Positions 51,969 through 61,140 of a stretch of DNA of 64,000 nt are shown piece by piece. This stretch comes from Salipaludibacillus neizhouensis (lineage in GTDB: Bacteria; Bacillota; Bacilli; Bacillales; Salisediminibacteriaceae): assembly GCF_002886185.1 (NCBI RefSeq), contig NZ_KZ614146.1, positions 3,401,485 to 3,465,484 on the forward strand. Direction: 5' to 3'. A model generated the notes under the pieces. That model saw nothing but the letters and a program-made list of their open reading frames with translations. It was not told where the DNA came from and searched no databases. The position numbers were made by a program, and so were the translations under genes. How positions within the stretch are numbered: position 1 is the first letter of the stretch; every line of letters starts with the position of its first letter.

Positions 51969-53633
51969 CTATTTAATCTTCACATGATGAATCAGTCCAC
52001 CTCGGCTTGCAAAGATGATACTATCATTATAAATGGCCGGCGAGGCTTCTATGTTGTAACCGAAATTCTTCGCAGTCAGCACTTTTCCCGTATCGCCATC
52101 GATAATATGAACATTCCCCGTAGAGTCCGCTTGAACAAGGAATCCGTTTCCGGCTTTATCATAGACGGCTACAGCCGAACTCCAAGCATATTGCTCCATA
52201 TGCCATCTCCACTTTTCTTCTCCGGTCTGTCGATCCAATGCCACCATGATACCCTCATTAGTACTTCTATGGCGAGCAATCGTGAACACGATTAAATCTC
52301 CCATGTTTCCCTTACCTAAAACTGGCGTTGCTAGCACGCCTCCATTCACATCCGGATTATAAAATGCCGGGTAGCTCTTTTCCCATATTACTTCCCCGGT
52401 CAGTCCATGAATTTTTCTCAGATAAGCATTCCCATTTCGACCTTGAATATCCACTTCAGAAGCAGTGTACAGATGTGGAGTATCATCTACCACATCGACA
52501 ACAATAGATGCGTCTGTATCATCTAATGAAGGAAGCCCCCATACCGGATGGTTGTTCTCTAAATCAATGGATACTATAGAACCTCCATTATCAGCAAAAT
52601 AAGCAATATTTTTGAAAATCGCAACAGAGTTTTCGATTCCTTGATAATCATTTCCTTCAATCTTATACCGCATGTTACTGATCTCAGGATCGATTGCAAT
52701 TGTTCCTTGCTCTTTATCAAAATCAGTGTTTAAAGCAACATTGTAAAATACGCCATTCTCGCCGCCTACGACTAATGAGTCAGAGTGTCTATTTATCAAG
52801 GCAGACCCATCAAAAGCTCCCCAATCACGATACGCAAATTCATCTCGACCAGGAATATAATGAAGTAACTTACTGTCTATCAGACTAAATATATAAAAAC
52901 CGAATTTTTCATGTTGCGGAATCCCATCCCCGAGATATAAAAGGGGATAGCCTCGACTGTCGATCGACAACGAGCCTTTAATCGGATTTTTAATCGCAAT
53001 AGGATTTCTTGTTTGTTCTCCTGTTTCTAAATCTATAAAATACACATGCCCATCAAGCGAGCCTTGTATAACTTCTACAAAATTATCTTTTTCCTTGAAT
53101 TTTTCTTTTATATTCATTTGTTGCTTAATCTCATTATCCCACTTTACAATTGCTGGTTGCCCAGTCCATCCAGCGCCCCCACCCCAATCAGGATTAGCAC
53201 TAGTTGTAAAGTCCCATTGCTCCTCTAACTCCATTTCAGTAGCACTTATCGTTCCATAAGAAGGTGAATCGCGTAGTGGACCTCCTCTGAAAGTCAGAAC
53301 GCCTTCCACCTCCGTGTAAACTTCCGGAAAAATAATATCCTCGGGAGATCTCTGTTCAAGTTCCTTTTCTCCATTAACTTCAAAATGAATGTTCTCGTGA
53401 CGATAACTTTCTATATCGATTGCTTCAAAAAGTACTTCCATCGGTTCTTCAGACTGATCTTCTGTATCTTCTTCCACTGGTTCGTCTAAACTTTCTTCAA
53501 CAATCACATTGCCACTTTGCTGCTTGTCCACATTTTCGTTATTATCCTCGGAAACCACTACCTCGTCAGAATTGCTACAAGCCGCTCCTATTAATATCCA
53601 TGAACAAACAAGGTATAAACAACATCTTTTCAC
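51969..53633 (-). CDS. PQQ/WD-like beta-propeller lipoprotein
   Basis: 554 residues. The lipoprotein signal ends in LIGAAC (Cys19), followed by a highly acidic linker (about 25-70). The rest is a repeat-rich beta-propeller: DGHVYFIDLETGEQ, NIAYFADNGGSIVSIDLENNHPVWG, YLRKIHGLTGEVIWEKSY, MVALDRQTGEEKWRWHME, GNVHIIDGDTGKVLTAKNF. These DG/TG-turn-W blades match PQQ-like repeats. No quinone-binding or dehydrogenase residues are evident, so a structural or binding role is more likely than an enzyme. It is a lone gene with a GTG start after AAGGATGG. Confidence 0.85.
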   Translation of the reverse strand: MKRCCLYLVCSWILIGAACSNSDEVVVSEDNNENVDKQQSGNVIVEESLDEPVEEDTEDQSEEPMEVLFEAIDIESYRHENIHFEVNGEKELEQRSPEDIIFPEVYTEVEGVLTFRGGPLRDSPSYGTISATEMELEEQWDFTTSANPDWGGGAGWTGQPAIVKWDNEIKQQMNIKEKFKEKDNFVEVIQGSLDGHVYFIDLETGEQTRNPIAIKNPIKGSLSIDSRGYPLLYLGDGIPQHEKFGFYIFSLIDSKLLHYIPGRDEFAYRDWGAFDGSALINRHSDSLVVGGENGVFYNVALNTDFDKEQGTIAIDPEISNMRYKIEGNDYQGIENSVAIFKNIAYFADNGGSIVSIDLENNHPVWGLPSLDDTDASIVVDVVDDTPHLYTASEVDIQGRNGNAYLRKIHGLTGEVIWEKSYPAFYNPDVNGGVLATPVLGKGNMGDLIVFTIARHRSTNEGIMVALDRQTGEEKWRWHMEQYAWSSAVAVYDKAGNGFLVQADSTGNVHIIDGDTGKVLTAKNFGYNIEASPAIYNDSIIFASRGGLIHHVKIK

Positions 53634-53792
53634 ATAACACCATCCTTAAAACACCGATTCTCATCAATGTATCACAGGTGTAATGGATTAATTGTCAAAA
53701 TTTAACACAAGTTACGGTGAAGATTTTAGCTCTTTTTGGAGAAATGTAATATTACAGTTAAATTCTTTAAATAAACTATTCATGTTCACGCA

Positions 53793-53827
53793 AAAGCTCT
53801 CCACCATATTAATTGGTAGAGAGCAAT
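53793..53827 (-). terminator. Terminator after the meta-cleavage operon
   Basis: On the minus strand GCTCTCTACC-aattaatat-GGTGGAGAGC is followed by TTTTG, 24 bases after the dioxygenase stop. Confidence 0.8.
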
Positions 53828-53848
53828 ACTTCCATATTTATATAATAG

Positions 53849-54670
53849 TTAAACCTTTTCTTTCGCACCTTCTCGCTCAAAAGTGATAATTGCATTTCCA
53901 CTGCCTGAAGATTGAGCGTAGCTGTGGAAGAATGGCTTATAATCGTCTCCTAAAACACCAAGCAACATGGCTAGATGACGTCCACCGCCCTCTACACCCG
54001 CTACCCGCGCATATTGAGGAAGCATTTCTTCGATAGACTTCATATCTTTATTCATCACATAATCGATAAACTGTTTATCTAACGCTTGCTCTGATATCGT
54101 TGGCATATGATGACGTCCACGAACGAGATTATGAGCAAGCGCTCCACTAAATACAAAGACTATTCTCTTATCCGTTTTATCTAACTCTTCTCTAATTGCC
54201 TGGCCCCACTTCATTGTTTCTTCCAAACTGGCTGCCTGTGTAATAGATAGATTTACAACCGGGATGTCTTCTTTTGGAATAAAATACTTTAAAGGTACTA
54301 CTGTACCATAATCCCAAACATACGTTGGATCCTTTACTGGAATTACTGGAAGACGGGCATGTTTTCCGGCCCGTACCATTGCTTCTCCAAGCTCCTGATC
54401 ACCGGGGTAATTATAAGGTACATCTGAAATAATATCCGGACATTCAAATGCAGTTAATACACCCTTATGCGTTGGCAGTACATCTACATAATGATGAAAT
54501 GTAGAAATCCAATGACACGAAACAATTACAATGGCATCAGGTTTAAGTTCTGCAATTTGTTCCCCGATTTCATCCATGTTAGTCACCATTTCTTGCTGAA
54601 AATCAGGAACATTCTCTCGATGACTAATACTAGGTACGTGAGCCGCCAATACACCCAATTCAATCGTCAT
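53849..54670 (-). CDS. Class III (LigB-type) extradiol ring-cleavage dioxygenase
   Basis: 273 residues. The fold is the LigB subunit type: H11 in LAAHVPSIS and H53 in IVSCHWIS are at the expected Fe(II)-ligand positions. Later blocks VFVFSGALAHNL, ARVAGVEGGGRHLAM and the final SSGSGNAIITFE carry the likely second-shell His and the Glu ligand. It opens a catecholic ring by extradiol cleavage. The rest of the operon and the divergent decarboxylase make protocatechuate (2,3-cleavage) the most likely substrate, but homoprotocatechuate or another catechol carboxylate is possible. It is the last gene of the operon; TTAGGAGGTAAT precedes the ATG. Confidence 0.87.
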   Translation of the reverse strand: MTIELGVLAAHVPSISHRENVPDFQQEMVTNMDEIGEQIAELKPDAIVIVSCHWISTFHHYVDVLPTHKGVLTAFECPDIISDVPYNYPGDQELGEAMVRAGKHARLPVIPVKDPTYVWDYGTVVPLKYFIPKEDIPVVNLSITQAASLEETMKWGQAIREELDKTDKRIVFVFSGALAHNLVRGRHHMPTISEQALDKQFIDYVMNKDMKSIEEMLPQYARVAGVEGGGRHLAMLLGVLGDDYKPFFHSYAQSSGSGNAIITFEREGAKEKV

Positions 54671-54707
54671 GCAATATTACCTCCTAATTTTTCGTTCAAT
54701 CATTGGA

Positions 54708-54905
54708 CTATTTAGAGGCATTTCTCTTAGAAACAGATTCTCCTGCTATTCCCCAATGAGTCTTCGGAATTTCGGTAACAATCACTCTCACAGTTTCCTT
54801 TGGTACATCTAATGTATTTGACATTGTAGCTGTTATTTCGGAAATCACCTTTTCAATCTTTTCTTTTGGACGCCCTTCCATAATGTTAACGTTTACAATA
54901 GGCAT
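54708..54905 (-). CDS. dmpI: 4-oxalocrotonate tautomerase
   Basis: 65 residues. The mature protein would begin with the catalytic Pro after Met removal (MPIVNVNIMEGRPKEK). Arg in GRPKE and Arg in VRVIVTEIP are at the positions of Arg11 and Arg39 of the family. It converts 2-hydroxymuconate (enol) to the keto form, 2-oxo-3-hexenedioate. GAAGGGAAGG precedes the ATG. It corresponds to PraC in the protocatechuate 2,3-cleavage route. Length is normal for the family (about 62-70). Confidence 0.92.
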   Translation of the reverse strand: MPIVNVNIMEGRPKEKIEKVISEITATMSNTLDVPKETVRVIVTEIPKTHWGIAGESVSKRNASK

Positions 54906-55041
54906 TAAAACCTTCCCTTCAAAAATGCTATACGTTCAATTATATTCTATTACCGGTAAATTTGTATTGTTTTTACAGAAAATTTAGAAAAAATAATGTA
55001 ATATCCCACTCATGTTTCATAAAAGATCACAGTATTCTTTT

Positions 55042-55821
55042 TTATTCCTTCACAGAAAAAGAAACTTCTCCTAAACCATCTAATTTCGCTGAAACAACAT
55101 CGCCGTTTGATAATTGGACTGCACCTGTAATGCCACCCGTCAGAATGATTTGCCCATCTTTTAGCTTATCACCTTTTCGATGAAGCATGTTTGCTAACAT
55201 GGCGACAGAATTGGCAGGATGACCGACTACTGCTGCACCTGCACCTAGATCTCTTATTTCCCCATTAATTGTTAAGGTTGTTCCGACTAAATCTAGTTCT
55301 AACTCTTCGGGCTTTCGAATGAGGTTACCAAAAACAACTTTTGAAGATGAAGCATTGTCCGCAATAACATCCGGTAAAGTGAAGTTAAAATTTTCATATC
55401 TGCTGTCGATTATTTCCAGAGCTGACACCACATGTTCTGTAGCTGCTAAAACTTGAGCCCCTGTTATGCCGGGACCTTCAATATCTTTGCCTAGGATAAA
55501 CGCAATTTCGGCTTCCACCTTAGGATGAATAAAATCTGATAATGAAATAGCCGTTCCATCTTGAACAACCATATTGTCAAAAATATAACCGTAAATAGGA
55601 TCTTCTACATTCATCTGCTTCATTTTAGCTCTGCTTGTTAATCCCATTTTTGGTCCAACAATCGAATGCCCTTGTTCAAGCTTTAAGGTAACTAGCTCTT
55701 GTTGAATCTCATATGCTTCTTCTACTGTTAAATCCGGAACTTTATTTGCTGTTATTTTTACAACATCCTGTCTTTCAAGCTCTGCATCTAGTAAGAACTT
55801 AGCAATCTCTGTTTTATTCAA
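55042..55821 (-). CDS. dmpH: 4-oxalocrotonate decarboxylase (XylI/DmpH/PraD type)
   Basis: 259 residues of the hydratase/decarboxylase (FAH-like) family. The decarboxylase branch is indicated by KMGLTSRAKMKQM..DPIYGYI, HPKVEAEIAF, IDSRYENFNFTLPDVIADNASS and GAGAAVVGHPANSVAML, which align in order with XylI as I recall it. It uses Mg2+ or Mn2+ held by Glu residues in the EAEIAF and EIIDSR blocks. It removes CO2 from 2-oxo-3-hexenedioate to give 2-hydroxypenta-2,4-dienoate. The start is set at a TTG (55819-55821), nine bases after GGGAGA; the GTG three codons upstream overlaps the site. Confidence 0.88.
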   Translation of the reverse strand: MNKTEIAKFLLDAELERQDVVKITANKVPDLTVEEAYEIQQELVTLKLEQGHSIVGPKMGLTSRAKMKQMNVEDPIYGYIFDNMVVQDGTAISLSDFIHPKVEAEIAFILGKDIEGPGITGAQVLAATEHVVSALEIIDSRYENFNFTLPDVIADNASSSKVVFGNLIRKPEELELDLVGTTLTINGEIRDLGAGAAVVGHPANSVAMLANMLHRKGDKLKDGQIILTGGITGAVQLSNGDVVSAKLDGLGEVSFSVKE

Positions 55822-55837
55822 CCTTCTCACTCTCCCA

Positions 55838-56863
55838 TTATGCGTTTACAATTTTTTGTCTTTTAGCAATTTCCGATGCGACATCAATAATCATGTCTTC
55901 TTGGCCCCCAACAACTTTTCGCTTGCCAAGCTCAATTAAAATATCACGAGAATCAATATCGAATTGTTTAGCCGCACGTTGTGCATGAAGTAAAAAGCTT
56001 GAGTATACACCTGCGTACCCCATTACAAGGCTATCTTTAGCAATTTCTTGAGGTTTTTTCAGAATTGGTGCTACAATATTTTCAGCCAAATCCATCATTT
56101 TATATAAATCGACCCCTGTGTTAAGCCCCATTCTTTCCAAAACAGCAATCAACACTTCCGTTTGTGTATTCCCTGCTCCCGCTCCTAAACAACGAATGCT
56201 TCCGTCAATCCTGGTAGCACCTTCTTCAATAGCCACAAGAGTGTTAGCCATTGCCAGAGATAGATTATTATGACCGTGAAAACCAATATTTACTGTTAGT
56301 TCTTGGCGCATTGCCCTAATACGTTCACGTACTTCATAAGGTAATAACGCACCTGCAGAGTCAACAACATATACGGTGTCTGCGCCGTAGCTTTCCATTA
56401 ATTTGGCTTGCTCGACTAATTTAGCAACTGGGGCCATGTGAGACATCATCAAGAATCCTACTGTTTCCATTCCAAGCTCTTTTGCCAGGTTAATATGTTG
56501 TGGAGACACATCGGCTTCTGTTACGTGAGTCGCCACTCTTGCCATTTTCGCTCCGATATCTGCCGCTTGCCTTAAGTCTTTCATAGTTCCGACACCTGGT
56601 AACAAAAGCACTGCAACTTTAGCTTGCTTACTTACAGAAACAGCAGCTTCGATCAACTTCATTTCATCGGTCAATGATGTTCCAAATTGCTGAGACGAAC
56701 CTCCCAATCCATCACCGTGAGAAACTTCAATATAAGGCACATTTGCTTCATCTAGTGCTTTGCTCACTGCCGTTACTTGTTCCAATGTATATTGATGTCC
56801 AATGGCATGACTACCATCACGTAAAGCAACTTCGGTAATCGTTATGTCACGACTTTTAGTCAT
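55838..56863 (-). CDS. dmpG: 4-hydroxy-2-oxovalerate aldolase
   Basis: 341 residues. The HMGL-like TIM barrel has the catalytic ITEVALRDGSHAIGHQ block, EVSHGDGLGG, VVDSAGALLPYEVRERI, and the metal-binding GFHGHNNLSLAMANTL, with a C-terminal communication domain. It cleaves 4-hydroxy-2-oxovalerate to pyruvate and acetaldehyde and normally forms a channelling complex with the acetaldehyde dehydrogenase encoded 41 bases upstream. It corresponds to PraF/DmpG. GGAAAGGATTTTTCGCT precedes the ATG. Confidence 0.95.
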   Translation of the reverse strand: MTKSRDITITEVALRDGSHAIGHQYTLEQVTAVSKALDEANVPYIEVSHGDGLGGSSQQFGTSLTDEMKLIEAAVSVSKQAKVAVLLLPGVGTMKDLRQAADIGAKMARVATHVTEADVSPQHINLAKELGMETVGFLMMSHMAPVAKLVEQAKLMESYGADTVYVVDSAGALLPYEVRERIRAMRQELTVNIGFHGHNNLSLAMANTLVAIEEGATRIDGSIRCLGAGAGNTQTEVLIAVLERMGLNTGVDLYKMMDLAENIVAPILKKPQEIAKDSLVMGYAGVYSSFLLHAQRAAKQFDIDSRDILIELGKRKVVGGQEDMIIDVASEIAKRQKIVNA

Positions 56864-56904
56864 AGCGAAAAATCCTTTCCTACTAGTATTAGTTAAAATT
56901 CTAT

Positions 56905-57789
56905 CTATTGGTGACCGTTGAGTTTTTTCTTGGCAAACTCTTCTGCCACTTTTACTGCTGCAGCTGTCATAATATCCAAGTTACCTGAGTACTTAGGCAA
57001 ATAGTCTCCAGCACCTTCCACTTCTATAAAGACGGTCACTCTATTTCCCTCTATGATTGGTTCTGTGCGTAAATGATATCCTGGAACGTACGATTGAACG
57101 GACGCTTCCATTTCTTTGATTGATTCTCTAACTTTATCTTCATCCATTGCTCCTTCTTCTACTAATGCGTAAACCGTATCTCTCATTAATATAGGTGGCT
57201 CAGCTGGATTTAAAATAATAATTGCTTTCCCTTTTTTTGCCCCACCAACCTTTTCAATTCCAAGTGAAGTAGTTTGCGTGAATTCATCAATATTTGCTCT
57301 TGTTCCAGGCCCGGCACTCTTACTGGAGATGGTCGCTACAATCTCAGCATAATCAACAGAACAAACTCTATTAACCGCGTGAACCATCGGTATAGTCGCT
57401 TGGCCACCACAAGTAATCAGATTGATGTTTTCCGCATCTAAATGCTCCCCAAGGTTAACAGTAGGTACGACAAACGGTCCCCTAGCCGCCGGAGTCAAGT
57501 CTAAAACTTGCTTCCCTTCCGCCTTAAGTAGCTTGGCGTGACGTACATGTGCTTTAGCGGAAGTTGCATCGAAAAAAATCTCAGCAAGACTTTCGTTCAT
57601 CTTTAAAAAGTCTTCCAATCCATCTGTGAACGTTTTGTACCCTCTTTCCTTTGCTCTTTTAACACCATCTGAATCTGGATCAATACCTATTAAGGCTGTT
57701 AGTTGAAGAGTTTCAGAACGTTCAAGTTTTAGCATTAAGTCCGTCCCTATGTTCCCTGTCCCTATGATGGCTACTTTTACTTTCTCCAT
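56905..57789 (-). CDS. dmpF: Acetaldehyde dehydrogenase (acylating)
   Basis: 294 residues. The NAD-binding start is [17 protein letters not shown], with the catalytic C127 in [18 protein letters not shown] and [17 protein letters not shown]. It turns acetaldehyde, CoA and NAD+ into acetyl-CoA and is the partner of the aldolase. It corresponds to DmpF/MhpF/PraG. GGAAGGGGAATTAT precedes the ATG. Length matches the family (about 290-316). Confidence 0.95.
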   Translation of the reverse strand: MEKVKVAIIGTGNIGTDLMLKLERSETLQLTALIGIDPDSDGVKRAKERGYKTFTDGLEDFLKMNESLAEIFFDATSAKAHVRHAKLLKAEGKQVLDLTPAARGPFVVPTVNLGEHLDAENINLITCGGQATIPMVHAVNRVCSVDYAEIVATISSKSAGPGTRANIDEFTQTTSLGIEKVGGAKKGKAIIILNPAEPPILMRDTVYALVEEGAMDEDKVRESIKEMEASVQSYVPGYHLRTEPIIEGNRVTVFIEVEGAGDYLPKYSGNLDIMTAAAVKVAEEFAKKKLNGHQ

Positions 57790-57843
57790 ATAATTCCCCT
57801 TCCAATAAGTGATCGCATTTTCAAACCCTTAAACGAGTTAGTG

Positions 57844-58623
57844 TTATGAAGAAAAACGAACAGACACTTCACCCAGGTGTGCAATTTTTGCCGTAAATAC
57901 ATCTCCGGGTTCAGCATTCACCGCAGCGGAAAGAGCACCTGAAAGTATAACTTCCCCTTTGTTCAGCGTGATATCAAATTCACTCAATTTGTTTGCCAGC
58001 CATGCCACACAATTAGCAGGATGACCCATAACAGCTGCCCCGACTCCCGTATTGACAACTTCACCGTTTTTTAATAACACCATTCCAACTTGTGAAAGAT
58101 CAATCTTGTCAATCCTCTTAGGTGTACCCCCTAAAACATAAAGTCCACTAGATGCGTTATCCGCTATCGTATCCGGTAATTTGATTTTCCAGTCTTTCAC
58201 ACGACTGTCGACAATTTCAAGCGCCGGCAAAATGTAATCTGTTGCTTGTAATACCTCCAATGCTGTCACATTTGGTCCTTTTAATTCTTTGTTTAAGACA
58301 AAGGCTATTTCGCCTTCTACTTTTGGTTGCATTACACGTTCAAAGGAAACTTCGCTTCCGTTTTCAACCACCATCCCATGGAGTAAATGACCATAATCTG
58401 GTTCATCGACTCCCAGCAATTCCTGCATAGCTACCGATGTTAATCCAATTTTTTTACCGACAATTTGCTGGCCTGATTGTTGTTTTTGTTTAATTATTTC
58501 TAATTGAACAGCATAGGCATCTGTTGTTGAAAAAGACGGATTTTCATCCGTTAAAGCTGCTATTCCAACTCTTTCTTTTTCAGCTATAAGTAATCTATTT
58601 GCATAAGATTCCGTTATATCCAT
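57844..58623 (-). CDS. dmpE: 2-hydroxypenta-2,4-dienoate hydratase (DmpE/MhpD/PraE type)
   Basis: 259 residues, a paralogue of the decarboxylase encoded at 55042. The hydratase branch is marked by KKIGLTSVAMQELLGVDEPDYGHL, QPKVEGEIAFVL, EIVDSRVKDWKIKLPDTIADNASSGLYVLG and VGAAVMGHPANCVAWLANKL. It hydrates 2-hydroxypenta-2,4-dienoate to 4-hydroxy-2-oxovalerate. Decarboxylase and hydratase of this family usually form a complex. AGAAGGAGG precedes the ATG. It sits between the semialdehyde dehydrogenase and acetaldehyde dehydrogenase genes. Confidence 0.9.
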   Translation of the reverse strand: MDITESYANRLLIAEKERVGIAALTDENPSFSTTDAYAVQLEIIKQKQQSGQQIVGKKIGLTSVAMQELLGVDEPDYGHLLHGMVVENGSEVSFERVMQPKVEGEIAFVLNKELKGPNVTALEVLQATDYILPALEIVDSRVKDWKIKLPDTIADNASSGLYVLGGTPKRIDKIDLSQVGMVLLKNGEVVNTGVGAAVMGHPANCVAWLANKLSEFDITLNKGEVILSGALSAAVNAEPGDVFTAKIAHLGEVSVRFSS

Positions 58624-58645
58624 TAAATGATCCTCCTTCTACTTC

Positions 58646-60106
58646 TTAATATTTAATACATACATTTTTCAGTTCACTGTAAAAATCAAAACTATGCATT
58701 CCACCTTCACGGCCAATACCGCTTTGTTTTAACCCACCAAACGGAGTTCGCAGATCTCTAAGAAACCAAGTATTTACCCAGATAATTCCTGCCTCGACAG
58801 AATCAGCCACTCGATGTGCTCGACGTAAATCATTCGTCCAAATAGTAGCACTTAGACCATATTCAGAATCATTGACCTGTGCGATGACTTCATCTTCAAG
58901 ATCAAAAGGTGTAACTGTTACAACTGGTCCGAATATTTCCTCACGGATACATCGTGCATTCCTGTCTAATCCTGTAATGATCGTAGGTTCTAGATAATAA
59001 CCTTTTTCAAAGCCTTCTGGTCTTTTTCCGCCAACGATTATATTCCCGCCTTCTTCTTTCGCTAATTCTATAAAACTCAAAACCCGCTCGTAATGCTCTT
59101 TACCAATCATTGCACCTGTATTCGTATTCTCATCGAATGGATCACCCACAACAAGTTTTTCTGCTCGTGCTTTGAATTTTTCGATAAATTCATCATAGGC
59201 AGGTCTTTCTACATAAATCCTTGAGCCACAAAGGCAAACTTGACCTTGGTTGATAAAACTGGATTTGATTGTTGTATCAAGAACTTCATCAATATCTGAA
59301 TCAGCAAAAATGATATTAGGGTTTTTCCCGCCTAATTCATAAGACAGCTTTTTTAACGTAGGTGCTGCAGCTTTCATTATTGCTGTACCAGTTGTTGTTT
59401 CACCTGTAAATGTAATGGCATCAACATCAGGATGTTCTGTTAAAGCAGCTCCTGCGGAATTTGGTCCAAATCCGTGAACAACATTAACTACACCATCAGG
59501 AATTCCTGCCTCTTTACAAATTTCTGCTAAGACAGTGGCTGTCATCGGCGTCCACTCTGCTGGTTTCATGACAGCCGTATTTCCCGCTGCCAAACAAGGT
59601 GCAAGCTTCCAAGTAAGTAACAGCAAAGGTAAATTCCAAGGATTTATTAATCCTACAACTCCAACTGGTTTCCGTACTGCATAGTTCATTGCTAGATCGT
59701 CATGTTGGTAAGCTTCGGTCCCGACACTAGTCATGTAATCAGCAAAAAAATGAAAATTATAGGCTGCTCTCGGAATATCAACTGAACGTGATAACCAGAT
59801 TGGCTTTCCAGTATCTAGTGATTCCAATTGAGCTAATTCTTCTTTTCGTTCTAATATAAGATCTCCTACCTTACGAAGAATTTTAGACCGTTCCGTTACC
59901 GGCATTGTTTTCCATCTTCCTTTAAGAGCTCTCCTTGCTGAAGAAACAGCTAAATCAATATCTTCTTTCCCACCTTCTGCAACAGATCCTAAAATATCTT
60001 CATTTGCAGGATTAATATTTTCAAATGTTTTTTTACTGAGTGATTCCCGATACTGACCATTAATAAAGTGCTGACAATCAATACCTACTGAAGTTAACGC
60101 TTTCAT
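58646..60106 (-). CDS. dmpC: 2-hydroxymuconic semialdehyde dehydrogenase
   Basis: 486 residues of the aldehyde dehydrogenase superfamily. The NAD-binding fold includes INPWNLPLLLLTWKLAPCLAAGNT and FTGETTTGTAI. The general base Glu is in LSYELGGKNPNI and the catalytic thiol C291 in NQGQVCLCGSR. REEIFGPVVTVTPF and the end FGGLKQSGIGREGG follow. The WNLPLLLLTWK and GQVCLC blocks fit the hydroxymuconic/aminomuconic semialdehyde dehydrogenase clade. It oxidises 2-hydroxymuconate semialdehyde to 4-oxalocrotonate (PraB/XylG). It is the first gene of the minus-strand operon, divergent from the IclR regulator. Confidence 0.92.
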   Translation of the reverse strand: MKALTSVGIDCQHFINGQYRESLSKKTFENINPANEDILGSVAEGGKEDIDLAVSSARRALKGRWKTMPVTERSKILRKVGDLILERKEELAQLESLDTGKPIWLSRSVDIPRAAYNFHFFADYMTSVGTEAYQHDDLAMNYAVRKPVGVVGLINPWNLPLLLLTWKLAPCLAAGNTAVMKPAEWTPMTATVLAEICKEAGIPDGVVNVVHGFGPNSAGAALTEHPDVDAITFTGETTTGTAIMKAAAPTLKKLSYELGGKNPNIIFADSDIDEVLDTTIKSSFINQGQVCLCGSRIYVERPAYDEFIEKFKARAEKLVVGDPFDENTNTGAMIGKEHYERVLSFIELAKEEGGNIIVGGKRPEGFEKGYYLEPTIITGLDRNARCIREEIFGPVVTVTPFDLEDEVIAQVNDSEYGLSATIWTNDLRRAHRVADSVEAGIIWVNTWFLRDLRTPFGGLKQSGIGREGGMHSFDFYSELKNVCIKY

Positions 60107-60326
60107 ATTTTTCCCTCCATTTAATGTTCTCTATTTATTAAACTAAGAATATCTTATAATTGTTCCTTATAAAACACGTTTGTTCTTTTATACGAAACAA
60201 AATAATATTTTTTATAATATTTAAATTATTCATACTTTTTTAACCACTTGTGATATAGTAATTTTATACACTATAAAAGACTTATATTCCTCTATACGCA
60301 ACAAATATTAATCAGGAGTGGTGCCG

Positions 60327-61115
60327 ATGTCGGAAGTAGAAACGAAGAAGAAAGATTATAACTTGTCTTCTGTGAAAAATGCTTTGCGTATTCTAAAAAG
60401 TTTTTCAATGGATGACTCCGAAAAAAAGGTAACTGATTTAGCGAACTCATTGGGATTAGGAAAAAGTACGGTCAGTCGTTTAATGTCTACTCTAGCCAGT
60501 GAAGGTTTTGTAGAAAAAAACCCTGAAAACAATCGTTACCGGTTAGGACTATCCATTTTGTCGCTTGCCAGTGTCTGTACGTCTAATTTTGAAATTCACA
60601 AAGAAGCAATGCCTGTCTTACATCAATTGGTAGAAAAAACTGGAGAGACCTCTCATTTAGCCATTCTCGATGAGCTTGATGTTATTTATCTGCACAAATA
60701 TGAAAGTAAGCATCATGTACGTGCTTTTACACATATTGGTAGAAGAAATCCTGCTTACTGTACAAGTTCCGGAAAAGTCTTGTTAGCTTTTAATGATGAA
60801 TACATTATTAAAAAAACACTTGAAAAAGGCTTGGAACCTTACACAAAAAATACGATTATTGATCCAGATATCTTTCTTCGAACCCTTGAAGAGATTCGAA
60901 ATGACGGATACGCGATCAGTAGAGAGGAGTTTTCCGAAGGCGTTGTTTCTATTGCAGCCCCCGTTAGAGATTATACTGGCCAGGTGATTGCCTCGGTTAA
61001 TATTGTCGGGCCCATTCAGCGAGTTAATAACCATTCCATTCCATCTCATATAAAAAGAGTAGTAGAAGCCGGGAAAACCATTTCGGAAAGATTAGGTTAT
61101 ATAAGATTTAACTAA
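60327..61115 (+). CDS. IclR-family transcriptional regulator of the aromatic pathway
   Basis: 262 residues. The N-terminal winged helix (SSVKNALRILKSFSMDDSEKKVTDLANSLGLGKSTVSRLMSTLASEGFV) is followed by an IclR effector domain with YLHKYESKHHVRAFTHIGRRNPAYCTSSGKVLLAF and EGVVSIAAPVRDYTGQVIASVNIVGP. Family members often control aromatic catabolism in response to the substrate. It is divergent from the meta-cleavage operon (220-base gap) and 25 bases upstream of the amidohydrolase gene. The ATG at 60327 is chosen, eight bases after CAGGAG; GTG codons just upstream are too close. Confidence 0.9.
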   Translation: MSEVETKKKDYNLSSVKNALRILKSFSMDDSEKKVTDLANSLGLGKSTVSRLMSTLASEGFVEKNPENNRYRLGLSILSLASVCTSNFEIHKEAMPVLHQLVEKTGETSHLAILDELDVIYLHKYESKHHVRAFTHIGRRNPAYCTSSGKVLLAFNDEYIIKKTLEKGLEPYTKNTIIDPDIFLRTLEEIRNDGYAISREEFSEGVVSIAAPVRDYTGQVIASVNIVGPIQRVNNHSIPSHIKRVVEAGKTISERLGYIRFN

Positions 61116-61140
61116 TACTAATAAAAGGGAGAGAATATTG